Made by a program: the position numbers and the translations under genes
Shown: piece by piece, positions 23,893-31,658 of the stretch
How the letters are laid out: each line of letters begins with the position of its first letter
How positions within the stretch are numbered: the first letter of the stretch is position 1
The notes under the pieces: generated by a model
The model's input: only the letters and a program-made list of their open reading frames with translations
Database searches by the model: none
What the model was told of the DNA's origin: nothing
Assembly (NCBI GenBank): GCA_945903465.1
Contig: CAMDOF010000041.1
Coordinates: forward strand, 1 to 47,727
Direction of reading: 5' to 3'
Source: Opitutus sp. GAS368
GTDB lineage: Bacteria; Verrucomicrobiota; Verrucomicrobiia; Opitutales; Opitutaceae
DNA length: 47,727 nt

Positions 23893-25569
23893 ATGACAAG
23901 TCGCACGCCATCTTCCGTCCAATCCTGGCCGGTATGGGTGTGCGGAGTCGCCGGGGTCGCGGTCTTTCACTTTTTTGGCAACGCGAATCACGGTTACATC
24001 GACACGGCGTCGCTTTTTTATTGGTGGGTATTTCAATGGATGCACGCCGGTTCAGAGACGGAGCACGGCTGGATCATCTTCGGCCTGAGCTTGTGGTTAT
24101 TTTGGCAAAACGGGCTGGCGCGATCGAGGGGTGCGAGGGTGGTGGCGATGGAAAATTCCACGCGAAAAGATCACATTGTACCCGCGCGCGCCGCCATCGT
24201 GGCTTTGCTGGTTGGCTTGGGGCTTCACGCGATGGGCTTTGCGGCCCAGCAGGCGCGGATCTCGATCGTGGCGGGTTTGATTTTTATGTGGGGACTGCTG
24301 CGCTGGGCTGGCGGCCGGCGCTGGGGCGAAGCGGCGGCGTTTCCGCTGGCCTTCATGCTGTTCGCAATTCCGATCAACGCGTTGGATTCGATCGGCTTTT
24401 GGCTGCGGGTCTGGGTCGTGGACGCCAGTGCCGCGCTGGCGCAGAGCGCGGGCATCGGAGTTTTGCGTAGCGGGACCCAACTGCTCGCGCCCGACGGCAC
24501 CTATAGTTACGATGTCGCCGCCGCGTGCTCCGGTCTCCGTTCAATGACCGCGCTGGCCGCGTTGTCATTGTTATTAGGATACCTCAATTTTAGGACTTGG
24601 TCGCGACGCGGCCTCATGTTGTCGCTCTGTTTTCCGCTCGTCTACCTCGGCAATGTCGCGCGCATCATCGCCATTATTTTCGCAGCGCACTTGGGTGGGC
24701 CCGTTTGGGGCGATCGTGTGCATGCGGTCATGGGTTACGGAGTCTTCCTGATCGTCCTGGGCGGGGTCATGATGGGCGGGCGGGCGTTGGCTCGCTGGTG
24801 GCCCGAAAACGGGACGGCGGAGATCAATAAGGAGGCGCCGGCGCCGGTCACTTGGGTCAAATCGGCGCGGGCGGGCGGGTTCGTCGCGATCGGCGTGGCG
24901 GCGCTGGCTGGGGGGGAAATGTTTTTTCTTCGCTATCTGACGCAGCTCCCGGCGCGCGCGGAAGTGGGGATAGCACTGGCGACGGATGGCAAAAACCCCA
25001 TCGCCTTGCCCGCTTTTATCGGGACTGAATGGATCGGTCGCTCGGCGCCGGTTACACCGATCGAACGGGAAATTCTCCCGGCGGATACAGGCTACTCGCG
25101 GAGAATTTACGTGTCGCTCGCCGATCCGAAGACGCGGGTGTTTCTCTCCATTGTGTTAAGTGGTCGTGATCGTACCTCAATCCACCGTCCGGAATTGTGC
25201 TTAGTGGCCCAAGGTTGGACGCTGGCTGGCGCGACCGAGCACGCTTGGCAGTTTCCGGAGCGCCCAGAGGCCGATTTCACGGCGACATTATTGCGGGTCC
25301 AGCGGGAAGTGCCGACGGCGCGAGGCAAAGTGGTGGTGCCAGAATTGGTGGCGTATTGGTTTGTGAGCCGAGATGGCGTGGTGGCCTCGCAGGGGCACCG
25401 GCTCGCCCTCGATGCCTGGAACCGAGTCGTCCACGCGCGGAATGATCGCTGGGCTTATGTGCTCATGCAAACTGACGCCACCGCTGGGGAAGCGGCCGCA
25501 CTCGAGCGGATGCAAACCGTGCTCACGGCGACATTACCGACCTTTCAGCCCGCCCGGCCCCAAAGGTGA
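23893..25569 (+). CDS. Exosortase fused to EpsI-type domain
   Basis: About 558 residues from the ATG at 23893, chosen because the upstream frame overlaps the divergent GT9. The first 300 residues form about eight membrane helices with the exosortase triad: Cys212 in AAACSGLRSM, Arg257 in YLGNVARI and His277 in DRVHAVMGYGVF. The C-terminal 230 residues (after one more helix) form an EpsI/DUF3485-like domain: ARVFLSI-type strand, then SGRDRTSIHRPELCLVAQGW, the hallmark of EpsI. Exosortases cleave and anchor proteins bearing PEP-CTERM-like tails at the inner membrane, commonly in EPS-producing bacteria. No PEP-CTERM protein is recognised in this window, so targets must lie elsewhere. The adjacent glycan cluster fits the usual genomic setting. 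Confidence 0.93.
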   Translation: MTSRTPSSVQSWPVWVCGVAGVAVFHFFGNANHGYIDTASLFYWWVFQWMHAGSETEHGWIIFGLSLWLFWQNGLARSRGARVVAMENSTRKDHIVPARAAIVALLVGLGLHAMGFAAQQARISIVAGLIFMWGLLRWAGGRRWGEAAAFPLAFMLFAIPINALDSIGFWLRVWVVDASAALAQSAGIGVLRSGTQLLAPDGTYSYDVAAACSGLRSMTALAALSLLLGYLNFRTWSRRGLMLSLCFPLVYLGNVARIIAIIFAAHLGGPVWGDRVHAVMGYGVFLIVLGGVMMGGRALARWWPENGTAEINKEAPAPVTWVKSARAGGFVAIGVAALAGGEMFFLRYLTQLPARAEVGIALATDGKNPIALPAFIGTEWIGRSAPVTPIEREILPADTGYSRRIYVSLADPKTRVFLSIVLSGRDRTSIHRPELCLVAQGWTLAGATEHAWQFPERPEADFTATLLRVQREVPTARGKVVVPELVAYWFVSRDGVVASQGHRLALDAWNRVVHARNDRWAYVLMQTDATAGEAAALERMQTVLTATLPTFQPARPQR

Positions 25570-25785
25570 GGTCAGCGTGGGCGCGGGCAGGGTTGGCCCA
25601 AGGCCTCGCAGCTATTGATTCCTACCACTAAGAAACGCCATTTTTTAAGCTTTGGGGTACAACGTTGGCTCGGTTTCTTGCCGTCACGGCCAAAATCCGA
25701 TTCTGGGGCGGGGGCTGGTAAGTAACTGAGCATTCCCAGAAGAAGACTTGAGGTTTGATTTCTGGTCGGTACGGTTCGCACTTCC
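25570..25785. other. Intergenic with fourth, diverged relative of the left-end repeat
   Basis: Between the exosortase and RNase Y. The stretch 25628-25713 aligns over most of its length with 242-324: CTAAGAAA at the start, then TAAG, then GTTTCTT-CCGTC followed by GGCCAAAA and a G-rich end. The hairpin core has been lost in this copy (CCAAAATCCGATTCTGG). Confidence 0.45.
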
Positions 25786-27369
25786 TTGACGCGAGTGCAC
25801 TTAGTAAATGGCGCTTTTCTGATCGCTGAAATCGATCTGTTTGTCGACTGGTCGTTCCCGGTGGCGCTGGTCGTTGGCGGTGGCGTTGGTTTTTTTACGA
25901 TATGGACGATGACGAAGCATACGCGGCGCGTAGCGCATGAACAGGCAGCTGAATTGCTGTCGGTCGCGCGCCGTGAAGCGGCGGTGGCGGCCGAGGAAAT
26001 CAAACAGAAGATCGACGGCGAGATTCAGGTGAAACGGTCCGATTTGAACCGTGATTTTGACCGGCGGGAAATTGAGAGCGATGTCCGGCTGCGCGAAATC
26101 CGGGCGCACGAGGAATCGTTGGCACTGCTTGATTACCAATTGGAGCAACGCCAAGAGCGGCTCAATCGGGAGAATGCGGCCGTGCGGCAGGCGCGGGATG
26201 CCATGCGGGCCCTTTCGAAGGGCGTGCGGAAACGCTTGGAGGGCGTATCGCAATTGGATGCCGATGAAGTTAAAAAGCAGTTGAGGGAGGAGGTCCTGCT
26301 CGAGTGCCAAGATGAGCTGCGGGTGCTGCGGCGGGCGACGCTGGAAAAGTCAGAGCAAGAGATCCAGACGGATGCTCGGCGGATTTTAGTGGCCTCGATG
26401 CAACGGATCTCCAGCAAGCCGAATAACGATCTCACCGCGACGATTATTCATCTGCCCACCGAGGAAATGAAGGGGCGGATCATCGGGCGGGAGGGGCGAA
26501 ATATTAAATCCTTCGAGGCCGCCACGGGCGTCACCTTGTTAATCGATGAGTCGCCGCAGATGGTGCTGGTTTCGTCCTTTGATCCGGTGCGGCGTGAAGT
26601 CGCTCGCGTGGCCCTCGATGCCCTCGTCAAAGATGGCCGGATTCATCCAGCTTCGATTGAGGAAGGCGTGAAGCGGGCCCAAGAGGAGATTGACTTGGTG
26701 ACGCTTCAGGCCGGGGAGGAAGCGGTCGCTAAATTAAATATCAACGGCCTGCACCCGGAAATCATCAAACTGCTGGGACGATTGAAGTATCGTTTTTCGT
26801 ATAATCAGAACGTGCTCGATCATTCGGTCGAGACGGCGTTCTTGGCCTCGGTGATTGCCAGTGAGGTGGGCCTGGACCCCAACCTGGCGAAACGTGCGGG
26901 GCTTTTGCATGACGTGGGTAAGAGCGTGCCCGGTGAGCTCGAAGGGAGTCACGCGATGATCGGGGCCGAATTTATTAAACGGTTTGGCGAGACCCCGATC
27001 GTGGTGAATGCGGTCGCCGCTCACCATGAAGAGGTCAAGCCGGAGACGATCTATGCTGGGTTGGTAATTTTAGCGGATACGATCTCAGCGGTTCGACCGG
27101 GCGCACGGGCTGAATCCATGTTGAGCTACATTCAGCGCTTGGGCCGCTTGGAGAAACTGGCGGTTTCGATCGAAGGGGTTCAACAGGCGTTTGCCATCCA
27201 GGCGGGTCGCGAAATCCGCGTCGTCGTGGCGCCTTCCGAGGTGACGGATGACCGCGCTCGGGAAATCGCCAAGGAGCTGCGGAAGCGGATTGAGGGCGAA
27301 TTACAGTACCCGAGCACGATTAAGATCACGGTGATCCGCGAATCGCGGTTCACCGAAACCGCCAGTTGA
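25786..27369 (+). CDS. rny: Ribonuclease Y
   Basis: A membrane-anchored endoribonuclease that initiates mRNA decay. Order as in the family: an N-terminal membrane helix (about 17-40, DWSFPVALVVGGGVGFFTIW), a long charged coiled coil (about 45-190), a KH RNA-binding domain (about 215-285, IIHLPTEEMKGRIIGREGRN with the GREGRN loop), and an HD metal-dependent phosphohydrolase domain (about 335-430) with VLDHSVETAFLA and GLLHDVGKSV. Length (about 525) is normal. The start is not ATG: TTG 25786 and GTG 25795 are both possible and give almost the same protein. Followed 81 nt later by queF on the same strand. Confidence 0.95.
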   Translation: MTRVHLVNGAFLIAEIDLFVDWSFPVALVVGGGVGFFTIWTMTKHTRRVAHEQAAELLSVARREAAVAAEEIKQKIDGEIQVKRSDLNRDFDRREIESDVRLREIRAHEESLALLDYQLEQRQERLNRENAAVRQARDAMRALSKGVRKRLEGVSQLDADEVKKQLREEVLLECQDELRVLRRATLEKSEQEIQTDARRILVASMQRISSKPNNDLTATIIHLPTEEMKGRIIGREGRNIKSFEAATGVTLLIDESPQMVLVSSFDPVRREVARVALDALVKDGRIHPASIEEGVKRAQEEIDLVTLQAGEEAVAKLNINGLHPEIIKLLGRLKYRFSYNQNVLDHSVETAFLASVIASEVGLDPNLAKRAGLLHDVGKSVPGELEGSHAMIGAEFIKRFGETPIVVNAVAAHHEEVKPETIYAGLVILADTISAVRPGARAESMLSYIQRLGRLEKLAVSIEGVQQAFAIQAGREIRVVVAPSEVTDDRAREIAKELRKRIEGELQYPSTIKITVIRESRFTETAS

Positions 27370-27450
27370 GCGAGCGGGGCGCCGGCGGTGAGGCGCGTGG
27401 CGATTATATTCGGCTTTCATTCTCGGCCTTCCCCGTGTTCCGTGCCTGCC

Positions 27451-27810
27451 ATGGCCGATCCAAAAACACTGGAGACTTTTCCGAATCCCGCGTCACACCG
27501 CGATTACGTGATTGCACATACCCATCACGAATTCACGTCAATGTGCCCGATCACGGGGCACCCCGATTTCGCGGAGATTACCGTCACCTACGTCGCGGAT
27601 AAGACGTGCGTGGAATTGAAGTCCCTCAAACTCTACTTTCATGGGTTTCGCAACGAGGGGATTTTCTTCGAGGCGGTCACCAATAAGATCTGTGACGAGC
27701 TCGGGGCCGTTTTGCGGCCGCGGCAACTCACGATCCTCGCGGACTGGAAAGGTCGCGGGGGCATTACCTCGCGGATCACTTGCACGTGGGCGCCGCGCAA
27801 GCGCCGGTAA
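27451..27810 (+). CDS. queF: NADPH-dependent 7-cyano-7-deazaguanine (preQ0) reductase
   Basis: A 119-residue unimodal QueF that reduces the nitrile of preQ0 to preQ1 in queuosine biosynthesis. Catalytic Cys32 lies in HEFTSMCPITGHPDFAE with the partner Asp39 seven residues later, the same spacing as in characterised QueF. The family signature ELKSLKLYFHGFRNEG, which forms the NADPH and substrate site with a Glu, follows at about 55-70. The start is the ATG at 27451 (MADPKTLETFPNP); an upstream in-frame extension has no family match. It lies 81 nt after rny and could share its transcript. No other queuosine genes are in the window. Confidence 0.95.
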   Translation: MADPKTLETFPNPASHRDYVIAHTHHEFTSMCPITGHPDFAEITVTYVADKTCVELKSLKLYFHGFRNEGIFFEAVTNKICDELGAVLRPRQLTILADWKGRGGITSRITCTWAPRKRR

Positions 27811-27833
27811 GGCCGCGGGTCAGGCGATGTTTT

Positions 27834-28598
27834 TTAGCTGAGAGCGGCTATGACGCGGGAGTGCAGCGTGGTGTGGGCGCACGCCACGATGGACGTCGCG
27901 GGATAGGCGGGACCACCCTGCCAGTTGGAAATATGGCCACCGGCACCACGGATGACCGGGACGAGAGCCGCGATGTCCCAAGGGTTCATGATGGGATCGA
28001 CCATGATGTCGGCCCAACCACTGGCGACGAGGAGGTACCCGTACCCATCGCCCCATTGGCGCACGAGTTTGGCGCGGCTTTGTAACGCGTCGTACGCCGC
28101 GCCTCGTTGGTACTTGGCCGGGTTGAGGGGATCGCTGGTCAGCAGAGTGGCCTCTTCGATCTGGGTGGTGCCGCGGCAGTGCACGGAAGCCCCATTGAGT
28201 TGGGTGGTCGTCCCGTCGCCAATCATTAACTGCTGGAGAATGGGCTGGTGGATGCAGCCTAAAACCGGTTGCCCGTGATGAAGGAGCGCGATCAGCGTGG
28301 TCCAGAGCGGCACGCCGGAAATAAACGACTTGGTGCCATCGATGGGATCGAGCACCCAGACGAATTCCGCATCGGCCCGTTCCGAGCCCCACTCCTCCCC
28401 GATGATACCGTGATCGGGGAACCGGCGGGCGATCTGGGTGCGCATAACTTCCTCCGCCCCGCGATCAGCGACGGTGACAGGCGAGGCGTCCGCCTTGGTT
28501 TCAACGGTCAGGCAGGGTTGGCGGAAGAGCGGACGGATAAAGTCGCCGCTGGCATGAGCGAGCTCGGTCATGAAGGCGCGGTGCATTTCGAGATCCAT
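27834..28598 (-). CDS. Inositol-monophosphatase-family phosphatase (possibly HisN)
   Basis: About 254 residues of the metal-dependent IMPase superfamily. The motifs are complete: DHGIIGEEWG (first metal Glu), VWVLDPIDGTKSFISG (DPIDGT motif with two Asp and the activating Thr), and MNPWDIAALVPVIRGAGG (WD motif). IDGTKSFISGVPLW resembles the histidinol-phosphate phosphatase subgroup (HisN) more than SuhB or CysQ; hisC occurs elsewhere in the window, which makes that role attractive but unproven. The ATG at 28598 is preferred over a GTG at 28634 because a TATAAT box at 28651-28656 would leave almost no leader for the longer form. Convergent with queF, divergent from the exonuclease. Confidence 0.88.
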   Translation of the reverse strand: MDLEMHRAFMTELAHASGDFIRPLFRQPCLTVETKADASPVTVADRGAEEVMRTQIARRFPDHGIIGEEWGSERADAEFVWVLDPIDGTKSFISGVPLWTTLIALLHHGQPVLGCIHQPILQQLMIGDGTTTQLNGASVHCRGTTQIEEATLLTSDPLNPAKYQRGAAYDALQSRAKLVRQWGDGYGYLLVASGWADIMVDPIMNPWDIAALVPVIRGAGGHISNWQGGPAYPATSIVACAHTTLHSRVIAALS

Positions 28599-28650
28599 AA
28601 ACGCAGCGTTGCCAACGGCGGGCACGGAATCCACGGAAAAAAAGATTCGG

Positions 28651-28656
28651 ATTATA
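28651..28656 (-). promoter_or_regulatory. Candidate -10 box (TATAAT) for the IMPase-family gene
   Basis: A consensus TATAAT reads on the minus strand 50-odd nt upstream of the preferred ATG at 28598. No convincing -35 hexamer stands at the proper distance, so this is a weak promoter call. Confidence 0.35.
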
Positions 28657-28681
28657 CGCGCGGGTATGTTTCGAGTCTCTC

Positions 28682-29353
28682 GTGGCCAACACTTGGATCG
28701 AACAACCGATCTTCTTCGTCGACTTTGAAGGCAGCCATGCCTCGGGGATTTTGGAATTCGGCGTGGTTGAGATCTGCCGTGGCCGAGTGGTTTCGACCCG
28801 AACGCGCTTGTGTCGTGCGCGGGGGCGGGTGCGGGAGGAAGACGTGGCGGTGCACGGCCTGCGCGAAGAAGCGCTGGCGGCGGCCGCGCCCTTTAGCGAG
28901 GAGTGGAATTATTTTCTAGATGTCCGCGAGCGCGGGCCGCTCGCCGCGCATTATGCGGGAGTTGAAAACGGATTGCTCAAATCAGTTTGGCCTTACCCGT
29001 CGAACGTCCCTGACTTCGCTCGGCCGGGGGCGCGCCTCGTTGAGTGGGGCCCATGGGTGGATACGGCGCGGCTTTACGAGCAATCCTTTCCGTCCTTCGG
29101 TTCCGGCCGGCTCGAAGCGCTGGTCGTCGCAGCCGGTTTGCAAGGCGAGCTCGCTACGCTCGCCTCGTTGCATTGCCCTCCTGATCGGTGTCGTTACCAC
29201 GCGGCCCTTTACGATGCTTTAGCCGGGGCCTTGTTACTCGCGAATCTAGCGCGCGTTTCACCCATCGCCGATGTCAGTACCGGACAACTTCTCGCGCTCA
29301 GTACCTGCGATCCCCGCAAACGTGAGGCCTTGCGGCAGATAGAACTTTTTTGA
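28682..29353 (+). CDS. DnaQ-like 3'-5' exonuclease-family protein
   Basis: A 223-residue protein resembling RNase T/DnaQ-type DEDDh exonucleases. FFVDFEGSHASGILEFGVVE holds the first acidic pair (Asp14, Glu16) of motif Exo I. LAAHYAGVENGLL resembles Exo II, where the usual Asp is Glu here. RCRYHAALYDALAGALLL matches Exo III with its His and Asp. The start is GTG at 28682; no earlier start is available because the divergent gene's promoter region lies there. Probably acts on nucleic acid ends in repair or RNA processing, but the conservative change in Exo II leaves activity uncertain. Confidence 0.8.
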   Translation: MANTWIEQPIFFVDFEGSHASGILEFGVVEICRGRVVSTRTRLCRARGRVREEDVAVHGLREEALAAAAPFSEEWNYFLDVRERGPLAAHYAGVENGLLKSVWPYPSNVPDFARPGARLVEWGPWVDTARLYEQSFPSFGSGRLEALVVAAGLQGELATLASLHCPPDRCRYHAALYDALAGALLLANLARVSPIADVSTGQLLALSTCDPRKREALRQIELF

Positions 29354-29744
29354 GTCAAGTGCCGGCCGGTCGGCCGCCGCGCGGCGTCGGCTCATCAAGC
29401 CGCGGCCGCGCCACCCAGCGGTTCAGGGTCGCTTGGTTGGGTGATTAAGTCGCGGCCTTTCCCAAGTTACACCAACGGCTATTAGGTTCGACACTTCGGC
29501 TCGCCACGTGACTCGGGCATCCTGCTCCTGGGTGAAATTCCGAATTTCAACCGCGACAGATAATAATGGCCCCGTCCTCCCCGGAGTATACCAGACTTAA
29601 ATTCAGACTTCGCCGCCGACCTAAGTTACGACCACGATTGACTTATTTTTCACCGACGCCCTCTTCCCACGATCACGTGCTCTTTTATGGTTCAGTCGCA
29701 ATCGCTCGCCTGCAGATGAAAAACCTGCCTTGCCTCAGGAGTTC
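29354..29744. other. Intergenic, no gene supported
   Basis: About 390 nt. It begins with a GC-rich self-complementary stretch (GGCCGGTCGGCCG-like, near 29361-29375) that could be a factor-independent hairpin but lacks a T-run. A TTGACT at 29638-29643 could be a -35 box for the next gene, but no matching -10 is convincing. Confidence 0.5.
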
Positions 29745-31526
29745 ATGAAATTCTTCCATCTTCTTTTTTGGTTGGTCGGCTTTGCCTCGGTGCTTTTGGC
29801 AGCGGAGCCATCAGGCGCGACTTCGTTCGACCGCTGGGCTGAGGGCTTCTCCAAGGAGTGGACGCAAACTCCCTCGCGCGGAGATGGACTTAAAAAAGAA
29901 CCGGTGGAGGCACCCGCTGAGGCCGACGAGGTCGATGGGATTTTTCTGGAGTCCGCGCGGTTGCGTGAAGATCGGAAATTTGCCCTCGCTCAGAGAGGCT
30001 TAGCGGAGCTCTCGCAATGGCCCGCTGCCAAGCTCAATGCGACCCAACGAGTTTCGGCGGAGTTGTTACGCTGGCATTTGGAAACCTTCGTGGCGGGTCG
30101 CCCCTTCACCGAGCATGCGTTTGTCTTTCGGCAACTCCGCGGCTTACACGTTTCCATGGTCGATTCCCTGGCGGAACGGAGCACGCTGCGCCGGCCCAAG
30201 GACGTTAATGATTACCTTGAGCGCCTCGGGAAAGTGGCGACGCGCATCGATGAAGGCATCGTGCGTTCGCGTACGGCCACGGCGCGTGGACTGCTGCCGC
30301 CGCGATTCATTTTAGAGCGCTCGCTCCAACAATTAGAGATGTTCCTCGCTCCGGTCGCGGAGCAAAATATTTTCGTCGTGTCACTCGCCCGTCGTTCCGA
30401 GGCGATCAAGGGCCTTGATCCAAAAGTCCGCGCCGATGCGTTGGCTCAGGCGGCGCGGGTCGTCGCCGAGCAAGTGCGCCCAGCCTATGCGCGGGTCGGC
30501 GCTTACTTGAGGGAACTATTACCGCGGTCGACGGACGCCGCCGGTATTTCACGCTTGCCCGAGGGACCGGCGGCTTACGCCCAGGCGTTGCAGGCCTTTA
30601 CCTCGACGCGGCTCACGGCCGAGCAAATTCATGCGATCGGTTTGCGTGAGGTCGCCCGGCTCGAGCACGAGATGGACGATTTGCTGCGCGGACTGGGGCT
30701 GCGCGAGGGGAACTTGGAACAACGCTTAGCGCAGGCCGCGGCACCGATACCACTGCCGGCTGTGCCGGAGCCTCGCGGGATTTTATTAGCACGCTATACT
30801 GAAATTATTCGCGATGCCGAGAAGCGGAGCGCCGCTTTGTTCAATTTGAAGCCGCTCGCACCCGTCGAGGTGCGTCGAGTTCCCCTGCTCACCGAGAAAA
30901 CCGCCTCGGCTCATTACACATCACCTCCGGCGGATGGCAGTCGTGGCGGTATCTTCTGGGTGCCGTTACCGGGTCCGGGTCTCGCGCTCACCCCGCGGAT
31001 GCGGAGCCTCGCCTACCACGAAGCGGTGCCCGGTCATCATTTTCAGCTAGCGATTCAACAAGAGCTGAAAGAGCTGCCTCGTTTTCGAGCCCGCCGGCTC
31101 TTCGGAGGAATCAGCGCGCACAGCGAGGGTTGGGCCCTCTACGTCGAACGTCTCGCCGTTGAGCAGGGCTGGTATGAAGGGGACGTTCCCGGTCGCCTCG
31201 GTGCATTATCCTCCGAACTGTTTCGCGCGAAACGCCTCGTGGTCGACACCGGCCTCCACACCCAGGGGTGGACTCGGCAACAGGCCATTGATTACGGGAT
31301 TTCCGCGAGCGAGGTGGAGCGTTATGTTGTCAACCCTGGCCAGGCCTGTTCGTACATGGTGGGGTTGTTGGGCATTCTTGACGCACGGGGAAAAGCGCAA
31401 GCGGCGCTGGGCAGGACGTTTTCGTTGCCCGCTTTTCATGATGTCGTCTTGCGTACGGGTACGGTCCCGCTCGATTTGTTGGCCAAAGTGGTCGACGAGT
31501 GGATCTCCACCCAGCGCCCACGGTAA
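29745..31526 (+). CDS. Exported DUF885 family protein (putative metallo-hydrolase)
   Basis: About 593 residues from the ATG at 29745, preceded by AGGAG four nt upstream, a good ribosome binding site. A signal peptide spans about 1-20 (LLFWLVGFASVLLAAE). The body is the mostly helical DUF885 fold: MDDLLRGLGL, then PFTLTP-equivalent region, then the diagnostic LAYHEAVPGHHFQLAIQQE (HEAVPGHH, a thermolysin-like zinc site) and GGISAHSEGWALYVERLAVE, which supplies the downstream Glu. DUF885 proteins are thought to be peptidases or related hydrolases, but substrates are mostly unknown. It is convergent with the M16 peptidase gene, so the pair bracket a peptide-degradation region. Confidence 0.9.
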   Translation: MKFFHLLFWLVGFASVLLAAEPSGATSFDRWAEGFSKEWTQTPSRGDGLKKEPVEAPAEADEVDGIFLESARLREDRKFALAQRGLAELSQWPAAKLNATQRVSAELLRWHLETFVAGRPFTEHAFVFRQLRGLHVSMVDSLAERSTLRRPKDVNDYLERLGKVATRIDEGIVRSRTATARGLLPPRFILERSLQQLEMFLAPVAEQNIFVVSLARRSEAIKGLDPKVRADALAQAARVVAEQVRPAYARVGAYLRELLPRSTDAAGISRLPEGPAAYAQALQAFTSTRLTAEQIHAIGLREVARLEHEMDDLLRGLGLREGNLEQRLAQAAAPIPLPAVPEPRGILLARYTEIIRDAEKRSAALFNLKPLAPVEVRRVPLLTEKTASAHYTSPPADGSRGGIFWVPLPGPGLALTPRMRSLAYHEAVPGHHFQLAIQQELKELPRFRARRLFGGISAHSEGWALYVERLAVEQGWYEGDVPGRLGALSSELFRAKRLVVDTGLHTQGWTRQQAIDYGISASEVERYVVNPGQACSYMVGLLGILDARGKAQAALGRTFSLPAFHDVVLRTGTVPLDLLAKVVDEWISTQRPR

Positions 31527-31658
31527 ATCCGGCACGCGAACCGCGGCGGCTGATTGGCAGGGCGCGTGTGCACAAATCCCACCGGCGGACCCGCTGATCC
31601 CCGTGATCCGCGCAGCTAACTTTGACGTTCGCGCCGATCTTCTGCTCTACCGGCGATC

